Assembly: GCF_001468005.1 (NCBI RefSeq)
Contig: NZ_LNYY01000002.1
Location: 1 to 61,973, forward strand
Length of the DNA: 61,973 nucleotides
Direction: 5' to 3'
Source: Legionella steelei
GTDB taxonomy: Bacteria; Pseudomonadota; Gammaproteobacteria; Legionellales; Legionellaceae
Positions 33,842 to 41,062 of the stretch are shown here, piece by piece (the first letter of the stretch is position 1; each line of letters starts with the position of its first letter). Below the pieces are notes generated by a model, which ran no database searches, had not been told where the DNA came from, and worked only from the letters and a program-made list of their open reading frames with translations. Both the position numbers and the translations under genes were made by a program.

Positions 33842-36598
33842 TTACAGTAGTACAGTAAGACCAAAAGTTATCGTATCTTGACTGGCTGCTTCCCCATTAA
33901 TTATTTGTATGTTTTTAAAGGCACCATAATTTTGCTCATGTTCATACTCCACATTAATATTTAATCCAGGGGCTATACGATAATAAGGCCTGACAATATA
34001 GCGCATTTGATTAAGCCCATTTCCGATATTCGCTTGAATAACTGTCTTTGACGCCAGAATACTGCGTACCCCTGCCCTAATGAAAAAATTATTGGTAATT
34101 TGAGTATCTCGTGATAATTCCAAATCAAGTTTAGCACTGCCGTTATAGTAATAACCTCGAAGGTTGGTATCGATAAAATAAGGCATTAATCCTTCAATAC
34201 CAATACCTGGTTGCCAATAAGGAGTATTTGCTGGCTTATTGGTGTAGTTAGCCCCAGCTTTAATTGCCCAAAACTGACTGATTAAATGCCAATAAAAAAT
34301 ATCAATGTCAGCACTTTCGACTTTCCCTTTCAACAGTTCTGCATCATTAACAAACAATTCCAGCTTATCGTAATCAGGACCATATAAACCCTTATAATTA
34401 AGACGTTGTGCATTATGAAACGGATCGGCTCCGCCATCAATAAATGAGGCGCGCCACAAACCTGCAGGATGCACCATCGGATGCTTCACTAAAGAAGTAT
34501 CAATAGGCATCGTTTCATCCATTCTCACAATGGGGCGATTATAATAAGCAGTTTGTTTTATAATATCTTGCGGCTTCTTTTCACCTTTTGTAATGTCTAT
34601 TAAGGTAGAGTACTGAAACACCCGAGACATACCGGTCATCATGTGATAAAGAAAATGGCAGTGAAAAAACCACTGGCCACTGGCATCCGTATCGACATCC
34701 GCCGTTATCGTAGCACCTGGTGGCACATCAATCGTATGTAATAAAGGATCGTAGGCATCATTTCCCTTACGCAAAATAAACCAATGACCATGAATGTGCA
34801 TGGGATGATGCATCATGGATGTATTGGTAAACACAAATCGATAGCGTTTCCCAGGATCTAACCGTATGGGTTTTGCTTTATAAGCAGGCACTCCGTTGAT
34901 GAACCAAATAAATCGATCCATATACCCGAACAATTCCATATTAATCACATGAGCTACTGGTGTGTTTGGATCATTCGTTTTCACTGCAGCAATCATCGGT
35001 TGATATTTAGTACCCAATGAGGTTTTGTAAGAAGAGCTCTGTGGACCCATTTTGTCTCCAATAATGGTAGGCTCCGTAGGCATCTTCATGTTGGAATCCA
35101 TCTTCATACTGGAGTCCATCTTCATGTTGGAGTCCATCTTCATGTTGGAGTCCATTTTCATGTTGGAGTCCATCTTCATGTTGGAGTCCATCTTCATGTT
35201 GGAATCCATCTTCATGTTGGAATCCATCTTCATGTTGGAATCCATCTTCATGTTGGAATCCATCTTCATGTTGGAGTCCATCTTCATGTTGGAATCCATC
35301 TTCATGTTGGAATCCATCTTCATGTTGGAATCCATCTTCATGTTGGAATCCATCTTCATGTTGGACATAGAAGAGGAAATATTTGCCTCCTTAACTTGTA
35401 GTTTTTTCTTGCCCACTTCATGAGACATTGAACTCATTTTCATCTTAGAAGAATTGGTTCCCTCTTTTTTCTTAGTAGATGATTTAATTACTTGAGGTAG
35501 AGTACCCTGATTCATCCTGCCCATCATCATAGCCATCATATCTCGGCTAACAGGCAATGGTTCGGGAAAGGGCGAAGCTTTTTGGTAATCAACAATTTGT
35601 TGAGGAGATGTAACCAACGCACCATATGCAGCTCCTACGGTATCTAAAGATTCTGCATAAATAATATAAGGTTTATTTTTTTCAATTGGAACGAGTACAT
35701 CATAAGTTTCACCGGATGCAATCGCAAAATCTTTAATAGCATAGGGTCTCACATCATTGCCTTGTGCCTGCACCATCTGCATTTCAGATCCTGGAATTTT
35801 CACACGAAAAATGGTGCTTCCTCCGGCGCCAATAAAGCGCAACCGTACCACATCCCCTTTCTTCACCACAGCAGTCCAAGGCTTGAATTTGGGTTGACCA
35901 TTGAGTAAAAAAGCATCATAAGCCACGTCGCTAAAATCATAAATACTCATGCGCATTTGTTGCATCATTTTATAATCATTAAACAATTGTTTACGCTCAT
36001 CTGCAGAGCCCTTTTTATAATCATGAATAAATTTCACTAAAGAGGGCTGCAGCGGAAATCGTGGGGAATAATAATCCCCTTCTTTTTTTAGATTTTTTAA
36101 AATCTGTTCGGGTTTGGTATTGCTCCAATCCGATAACACCACCACAAAATCTTTCGTGTATTTGTATTTAGGCGCCTTAATCGGATCGATGACGAATGCT
36201 CCATACAGGCCCTGTTGCTCTTGTAATTCTGCATGAGCATGGTACCAATACGTTCCTGATTGTTTGAGCACAAACCGATAATGAAACACTCCTCCTGGTG
36301 GAATCGCTTCTTGACTTACATGTTCCACCCCGTCCATTTGCCAAGGAACTAACACACCATGCCAATGGATTGATGTAGGTTTATCCATATGATTGGACAC
36401 ATTAATAGTAACCTCATCGCCTTCCTTAAAACGTAGTGTGGGTGCTGGAATTTGATTATTTACTGCAATTGCTACTCGCGGTTTCCCAGCAAAATAAACG
36501 GTCTTGTACGCCACATCTAAATTGACAACACGCTGTGCAGAAAATACATTCGTCATCACCAAAAGACTGGTGAGAAACACCATTATTTTTTTCACCAA
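33842..36598 (-). CDS. copA: CopA-CopB fusion: multicopper oxidase joined to an outer-membrane copper protein
   Basis: 918 residues. After a signal peptide (1-20), residues about 25-665 form a CopA-type multicopper oxidase with all four copper motifs: SIHWHG, YWYHAHAE, HPMHIHGHWF and HCHFLYHMMTGM. A Met-rich insert of about sixteen SNMKMD units (409-505) lies before the third cupredoxin domain. From about residue 695 the sequence switches to a CopB-like protein (GLWRASFIDGGADPF, FYWHLISQFWAIKAG, RYIVRPYYRIAPGLNINVEY) ending in a barrel-type terminal strand. CopA and CopB are normally separate genes, CopA periplasmic and CopB outer-membrane. The fusion would tether Cu(I) oxidation and storage to the outer membrane. 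Confidence 0.9.
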   Translation of the reverse strand: MVKKIMVFLTSLLVMTNVFSAQRVVNLDVAYKTVYFAGKPRVAIAVNNQIPAPTLRFKEGDEVTINVSNHMDKPTSIHWHGVLVPWQMDGVEHVSQEAIPPGGVFHYRFVLKQSGTYWYHAHAELQEQQGLYGAFVIDPIKAPKYKYTKDFVVVLSDWSNTKPEQILKNLKKEGDYYSPRFPLQPSLVKFIHDYKKGSADERKQLFNDYKMMQQMRMSIYDFSDVAYDAFLLNGQPKFKPWTAVVKKGDVVRLRFIGAGGSTIFRVKIPGSEMQMVQAQGNDVRPYAIKDFAIASGETYDVLVPIEKNKPYIIYAESLDTVGAAYGALVTSPQQIVDYQKASPFPEPLPVSRDMMAMMMGRMNQGTLPQVIKSSTKKKEGTNSSKMKMSSMSHEVGKKKLQVKEANISSSMSNMKMDSNMKMDSNMKMDSNMKMDSNMKMDSNMKMDSNMKMDSNMKMDSNMKMDSNMKMDSNMKMDSNMKMDSNMKMDSNMKMDSSMKMDSNMKMPTEPTIIGDKMGPQSSSYKTSLGTKYQPMIAAVKTNDPNTPVAHVINMELFGYMDRFIWFINGVPAYKAKPIRLDPGKRYRFVFTNTSMMHHPMHIHGHWFILRKGNDAYDPLLHTIDVPPGATITADVDTDASGQWFFHCHFLYHMMTGMSRVFQYSTLIDITKGEKKPQDIIKQTAYYNRPIVRMDETMPIDTSLVKHPMVHPAGLWRASFIDGGADPFHNAQRLNYKGLYGPDYDKLELFVNDAELLKGKVESADIDIFYWHLISQFWAIKAGANYTNKPANTPYWQPGIGIEGLMPYFIDTNLRGYYYNGSAKLDLELSRDTQITNNFFIRAGVRSILASKTVIQANIGNGLNQMRYIVRPYYRIAPGLNINVEYEHEQNYGAFKNIQIINGEAASQDTITFGLTVLL
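35083..35370 (-). repeat. 18-bp tandem repeat encoding SNMKMD copper-binding units
   Basis: About sixteen 18-bp units (minus-strand sense TCCAACATGAAGATGGAT, with A/G variants) run in frame inside the CopA-CopB gene. Each encodes two methionines, likely Cu(I) ligands. Near-identical units imply recent slippage expansion. The long plus-strand frame over it is an antisense artefact. Confidence 0.92.
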
Positions 36599-36675
36599 AA
36601 TCCTTTCTCCCTTATTATTCTGAGCGCTCGCTTATTCGTATTAAGAAAAAGATTAAAAATTAATCGAGATGTTGT

Positions 36676-37182
36676 TCATGGGCTTTTCTCATGATGGTGC
36701 TGGGTTTCGCCATCTGTGCTGGGTAAAGACAAAACACCCAAGCCGTGACGATACACCAACTCACCACCACGCCAGGCCGTAGAAAGCAACAGTCCCTGAA
36801 CAAGAAACATTGCAATAAGAAACGAAAAGGTCATTGCTTTTTGCTTGTAATAGCGCCATAAAGACCAAATTGCAACGAGCCACATCACAACAGCAGTGGA
36901 TAATGCCCAATTGCGATGACTCATCATGGCCAAATGCGCTGGTTCATCATGTTTAACGGTATTATAAGCATAGAGCCCTGCAAGAACGGTCAATATCGTT
37001 ACTAAAGCGGCGCACCATAAACACCACCGGGCTACAATTTCAAACTCTATCGTCATTTTATTTGGAACGAGACGCGTGTATTTAGATATATACGTCAGTA
37101 GATAGAAACCAAAAGCAGACGTAAATAACGCCACAGTAAAATGCACTAAAATTGGATGCCAATTGGGTAGTATTTCAAACAT
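36676..37182 (-). CDS. DUF2231-like membrane protein with His-rich tail
   Basis: 168 residues with four membrane helices (near 10-30, 50-72, 88-108 and 116-136). LPNWHPILVHFTVALF at the N-terminus is the DUF2231 signature, whose conserved histidines are thought to coordinate metal or haem. Further histidines sit in the loops (KHDEPAHLAMMSHRNW), and the C-terminus has HHH. It is 78 bp downstream of the CopA-CopB gene start on the same strand, so it lies first in that operon. A role in copper handling is inferred from position and histidines only. Confidence 0.75.
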   Translation of the reverse strand: MFEILPNWHPILVHFTVALFTSAFGFYLLTYISKYTRLVPNKMTIEFEIVARWCLWCAALVTILTVLAGLYAYNTVKHDEPAHLAMMSHRNWALSTAVVMWLVAIWSLWRYYKQKAMTFSFLIAMFLVQGLLLSTAWRGGELVYRHGLGVLSLPSTDGETQHHHEKSP

Positions 37183-37713
37183 TGTAAAATCCTTTTTATT
37201 TGTGACTTTATCATACTGATACCAATTTCATTATGCTCTATTATTCATTGTAAATAAATCCTCCAAACCAGCACCTTAGGAATAATACACCATCGCTCAT
37301 CGATAAAAGTTTTGAGTCCGCGTTGATATTGTTTTTAAGATGCCTGTATCAGTCGTCTTGTCTCGAATAATGACTCGAGTATTTCCCGTAACTGCGCTGT
37401 ATTATTTCTCAATGTATTCAATTCATCCAATTCGCCTTAGTATCTTCTTTATCGTTTACATCTCTTGTTTTATCAAGGCGTGCGGCCAACTGCCCTACAT
37501 CACTTAAGTTATTTTGCAGTGTCTTTGTCGGATCATCCGATAACTCTTGTTTAAAGAATGCAGTGTATTCTACTCAATCAGTTTTTCAGTGAAATTGATG
37601 TTGCTAATCATTAGCCTTTATTTGGGATTGATAAGCCAACCAAAACAAAGGGGCTTGCTTTGCTAGATGGGCTCGACCAACGGTTAAATAAAAAACTCCT
37701 GGAACATGTGCCC
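37183..37713. other. Intergenic region with decayed coding fragments
   Basis: About 530 bp. It holds a frameshifted minus-strand fragment (37335-37574). A plus-strand open stretch at about 37621-37728 reads like protein (FGIDKPTKTKGLALLDGLDQ) but has a stop just upstream. Neither is an intact gene. Confidence 0.5.
37335..37574 (-). pseudogene. Frameshifted coiled-coil protein fragment
   Basis: Read on the minus strand from 37574, the frame gives EYTAFFKQELSDDPTKTLQN and DVGQLAARLDKTRD. After one frame change near 37435 it continues GELDELNTLRNNTAQLREIL and ESLFETRRLIQAS to a stop at 37335. The continuous helical, charged pattern across the shift suggests the C-terminal 80 residues of a lost gene. 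The family is unknown. Confidence 0.45.
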
Positions 37714-39126
37714 TTAAACTTTATATAAATTGACGTCTTCCTTTAAATGTTTGACAATAGCATCCAATTTGTAAATAAATGCCATCATCTCTTTAATGCC
37801 ACTAGAAAAAGTTGAAGTCGTGCGATTAATCTCATTCATACTTTCAACAATTTGTTCAATACCTACAGCTTCCTGACGGATGGCTACTTCAATGTGTTGA
37901 CTGGAAATGGATGCTTCATTAATCATCTGATTTAATGTTTGAATCACCTCACCGGCTTTTTCGATGCATTTTGATCCTGAGTCAAGAGTCTTTGTGCCTT
38001 CTTCTGTAACGGTGACAGCTTTTTCAGTAGTTCGTCGAATGTCCTCAAGAATTTTTTGTACGTGCACGGTAGATTGTTCAGATTGTTCGGCAAGATTTCT
38101 TACTTCAGTGGCGACTGCTGCAAAACCTTTTCCTGCCTCACCCGCTTTTGAGGCTTCAATCGATGCATTCAATGCCAACATCTTTGATTGTTGTGCAAGG
38201 GTATTTACTACCGAAGTAATGTCGCCAATTTGTTGGGTATGATTGCTTAAATCAAGAATGGTTTGTGCGATAAGCTTCATCTTTTCTTCTGATGCTTTGA
38301 TTCCGTGAATACTATGCTCTACCGATTCGGTACCCAGCTTTCCTTGTTCGTACGTATTTTTAGCAGCCTCTCTTAAGGCTTGTGCTTTAACCATCGTTTT
38401 TTTTGAGCTCTTATCAATTTCTTCAAGAGAAGCACTGATTTCATTCATTGCAGTGGCTTGAGAAGTAATGCCCTCTGCTTGTTCATTCGCTGAAGAGAGA
38501 ACCGTTTCAACCATAGTCACAATATCATTACTTACTTGAGTAATTTTTTTAGTAATGGACGCCAGACCATCGGTCATCAAATTTAAATCGTGACCAAGAT
38601 CATGTAAAATATCTTCTTTATCAATCTCAAGACACTCACGCAAATCTCCTGCAGCAACTTTACTGCTGTGTGCTCTAAATTTTTTCGATGAACTGACCAG
38701 TTTTTCAAAGAGTTCTCGAGAGGCATTCAGTATGGAGACTTGGGCTTGATAAAAAGGTACATATAATTCTTGGAGCTTGCCCCACTCATGCTGTAGCTTT
38801 GGATTATCTAATTGGCGCATCACCCGATCCCACTGGCCTCTAACACGATTTATTTCATTCCATATATGTGCAAAATACACTTTATCCTTGGGATCTCCGG
38901 TCATGGCCCAATGTTCAAGAATGTCTTGAGCTTGATAAATTTGGCTATCAAGGATTGGTGGTAAATTTTCACGATGAATTTTATGGGTCAGCGTAATGAC
39001 ACAATTTACTCTGGGCAGTAACAGCATAATTAATATCAATAAAGGCAAACTCAGTGCCATAAATCCTATAACTAATCGAGCCCCCATTGTAATTACAAAA
39101 CTTCGTTTATTGATTTTGTTTTCCAT
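37714..39126 (-). CDS. Methyl-accepting chemotaxis-type receptor
   Basis: 470 residues. The signalling domain (about 200-440) contains the conserved hairpin tip LALNASIEASKAGEAGKGFAAVATEVRNLAEQS-like sequence with flanking methylation helices. A sensor segment (45-150) has LPPILDSQIYQAQDILEHW. Only one clear membrane helix is seen (about 15-38), whereas typical receptors have two, so the topology is uncertain. Legionella generally lacks a complete chemotaxis pathway, so this plasmid copy may signal to something else or be inherited cargo. It lies downstream of the zinc operon on the same strand, 120 bp after the CDF gene. Confidence 0.87.
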   Translation of the reverse strand: MENKINKRSFVITMGARLVIGFMALSLPLLILIMLLLPRVNCVITLTHKIHRENLPPILDSQIYQAQDILEHWAMTGDPKDKVYFAHIWNEINRVRGQWDRVMRQLDNPKLQHEWGKLQELYVPFYQAQVSILNASRELFEKLVSSSKKFRAHSSKVAAGDLRECLEIDKEDILHDLGHDLNLMTDGLASITKKITQVSNDIVTMVETVLSSANEQAEGITSQATAMNEISASLEEIDKSSKKTMVKAQALREAAKNTYEQGKLGTESVEHSIHGIKASEEKMKLIAQTILDLSNHTQQIGDITSVVNTLAQQSKMLALNASIEASKAGEAGKGFAAVATEVRNLAEQSEQSTVHVQKILEDIRRTTEKAVTVTEEGTKTLDSGSKCIEKAGEVIQTLNQMINEASISSQHIEVAIRQEAVGIEQIVESMNEINRTTSTFSSGIKEMMAFIYKLDAIVKHLKEDVNLYKV

Positions 39127-39246
39127 AAATTATTCCTATCCCCTATTCCTTAGGATTAGCAAGAATGATGATGCACTATGAGAATATATTTTAATCACAC
39201 CATGTTTTTGCTTCCCATAAGGCGCATTGGCATTCTTATTAAAACT

Positions 39247-40155
39247 CTAATAAGTTGAAGAACTACAAAGACCTTCTTTATTTAAAGTTTCTTTATGTTC
39301 CGTTTGTAAGGTGGTGTGCCTAATATTAAATTGAGAGAATAAGATGTTCTGAACGTTCGTTCTTATGGGCTCTTCTTCTACGTTAAGAGCAACAACAAGA
39401 TGGGCTGTGAGACTGATTTTATCACTGGTAATCGCCCAAACATGCAAGTCATGTACACCCAAAACTCCTTCTACCTTCATCATCTGCGCTTTAATTTTTT
39501 CTAGATTAACTCCAGATGGCACCCCTTCTAGAAGAATATTCACCGTTTCCTTCAAAAGAACCCAAGTGCGGGGTAATACCCACAAACCAATTACTACCGC
39601 CACAGCCGAATCAACCCAACTCCAACCCCAAAAGCGAATGATGAGTGCCGCCGCAATCACCCCTAAAGAGCCTAACATATCACTCCACACTTCAAGATAA
39701 GCACTTTTAATATTTAAACTTTTATCTTTTTCTGAAGAAAGAAGCGACATGGAAGCCAAATTGACGACTAAACCCATGCTGGCAATAATAAGCATTCCTA
39801 AAGAATAAATCTCAGGAGGTTGTTTGAGGCGCTGATAAGCCTCAAACAGTATATAAAGAGCAACTACAAAAAGAAGGGCCGCGTTAAATGCTGCCGCTAA
39901 TATTTCAAATCGATAATAACCAAAGGTGCGGCGCTCATCAGCAGGACGTTTACTAATCCGAATCGCAATTAAAGCAATAATGAGTGCGGTCACATCCGTG
40001 AGCATGTGTGCCGCATCAGATATTAACGCTAAGCTCCCCGTGACAATGCCCCCAATCACTTCAGCAATTAGAAAACCACCCGTTAGCAAAAGAGCAGACC
40101 AAAGTAACCGCTCTTTTGAAGATTTTTTGACATCAGGAAATACGTTTTTACCCAT
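39247..40155 (-). CDS. czcD: CzcD-type cation diffusion facilitator
   Basis: 302 residues with six membrane helices. The TM2 metal site is SDAAHMLTDVTAL (H-x-x-x-D), the TM5 site LEVWSDMLGSLGVIAA, and ADERRTFGYYRFEILAA follows TM2 as in CzcD. The cytoplasmic C-terminal domain (VLGVHDLHVWAIT) is present. The family exports Zn(II), Co(II) or Cd(II) from cytoplasm to periplasm by proton exchange. It is the downstream member of the likely arsR-zntA transcript, 23 bp after a small membrane gene. Confidence 0.92.
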   Translation of the reverse strand: MGKNVFPDVKKSSKERLLWSALLLTGGFLIAEVIGGIVTGSLALISDAAHMLTDVTALIIALIAIRISKRPADERRTFGYYRFEILAAAFNAALLFVVALYILFEAYQRLKQPPEIYSLGMLIIASMGLVVNLASMSLLSSEKDKSLNIKSAYLEVWSDMLGSLGVIAAALIIRFWGWSWVDSAVAVVIGLWVLPRTWVLLKETVNILLEGVPSGVNLEKIKAQMMKVEGVLGVHDLHVWAITSDKISLTAHLVVALNVEEEPIRTNVQNILFSQFNIRHTTLQTEHKETLNKEGLCSSSTY

Positions 40156-40177
40156 TACTTCTCCTTATCACCGGCCG

Positions 40178-40351
40178 CTATTTTAATTTAAATGAAACCC
40201 CATGGAGGAAAATCGCTGTAATGATAAGAAAAGTAATTAAGGCAACATAAAATTGAATGGTTTTCTTCTGTTTTAGAAATAACAAGGTAAGGCCGATCAA
40301 TATGAGAATTACGAAACCTAAAGAACCTAAAAACCATCCATTGGTAAACAT
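40178..40351 (-). CDS. 57-residue membrane protein
   Basis: A short gene with start MFTNGWFLGSLGFVILILIG, one helix to about residue 24, a basic KQKK turn, and a second helix (FYVALITFLIITAIFL) before GVSFKLK. AGGAATACATC precedes the ATG. It fits tightly between the small lipoprotein gene (14 bp upstream) and the CDF gene (23 bp downstream), which supports it as real and part of the zinc operon. Function unknown. Confidence 0.6.
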   Translation of the reverse strand: MFTNGWFLGSLGFVILILIGLTLLFLKQKKTIQFYVALITFLIITAIFLHGVSFKLK

Positions 40352-40364
40352 GATGTATTCCTAT

Positions 40365-40529
40365 TTAGTTGTTCTTGTTTTGATGCACATGCCCACCCTC
40401 GCCACCAAATCCCCCCTCATAGCCACTTTCAGGATGAGTTTGAGCAGGCGTTGTCTTGGGGGTACACGCTGACAAACCAAAACCCAACAAACCAATCAAC
40501 ACAATCATCTTAAATCCATTAGTATTCAT
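40365..40529 (-). CDS. 54-residue Gly/His-containing lipoprotein
   Basis: Starts MNTNGFKMIVLIGLLGFGLS and reaches a clear lipobox, LSAC (Cys22). The mature part is short: TPKTTPAQTHPESGYEGGFG, then GEGGHVHQNKNN. AAGGAGAAATA provides a strong ribosome site. The histidines and location in a zinc-efflux operon suggest periplasmic metal binding, but that is inference. A similar His-rich peptide seems to be decayed at 51178-51320. Confidence 0.62.
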   Translation of the reverse strand: MNTNGFKMIVLIGLLGFGLSACTPKTTPAQTHPESGYEGGFGGEGGHVHQNKNN

Positions 40530-40630
40530 TATTTCTCCTTAAAAACGAGCCACATATCATTAACACTCTTCACATCGTAACATAATGAATACTAGAAGAT
40601 AAATGAGCCTTATCTACTCTCCAAAAAGAT

Positions 40631-41026
40631 TCATTTTTTAAGATTTTTTAGAAAATCAAGCAATTGTAATGCATCCATTTTGGATATGGGCTTTTTAAAA
40701 TAAATCCTGCTGCCCTGAGATTGGTGCTCCTCGTTATGGTTAGAAGTCAAAATGATTATGGGCGTCTGTTCATTGAATACCGAATTTTTTTGTATGTGGT
40801 CAATCAGCTCATAGCAATTTAACTTGTTATCCACTAAGATAAAATCATAAGCTCTCATAAAGGCCAGTTCTATTGCCGATTCAGCATCCCAAGCCATATC
40901 CACCGAATGCTTGTACTCTAATAAATGTGCACGAATGATAATACGAGCGCCTAATGAGGATTCGACCACTAAAAAACGTAAAGAATGAGCACTATCTTGC
41001 TCATTAGGAACCCACTCATTCATCAT
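40631..41026 (-). CDS. Stand-alone response-regulator receiver-like protein
   Basis: 131 residues, a single CheY-like domain with no output domain. LRFLVVESSLGARIIIRAHL opens it, FILVDNKLNCYELIDHI holds the likely phospho-acceptor Asp, PIIILTSNHN gives the Thr/Ser position, and RIYFKKPIS the conserved Lys. The usual acidic pair in strand 1 is reduced to a single Glu, so metal-assisted phosphorylation may be weak. It starts 36 bp after the P-type ATPase stop and is probably co-transcribed with it. Confidence 0.75.
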   Translation of the reverse strand: MMNEWVPNEQDSAHSLRFLVVESSLGARIIIRAHLLEYKHSVDMAWDAESAIELAFMRAYDFILVDNKLNCYELIDHIQKNSVFNEQTPIIILTSNHNEEHQSQGSRIYFKKPISKMDALQLLDFLKNLKK

Positions 41027-41062
41027 CCACCCAATTCAAGATAAAACTACCAAGACAACTCA

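Noticed and set aside
35083-35370. Regular short repeats considered as CRISPR
   Set aside because: Units are directly adjacent without spacers and stay in frame, so they encode a peptide repeat.
35052-35423. 123-codon plus-strand frame rich in FMLESI repeats
   Set aside because: It is the antisense of the 18-bp Met-repeat inside the CopA-CopB gene.
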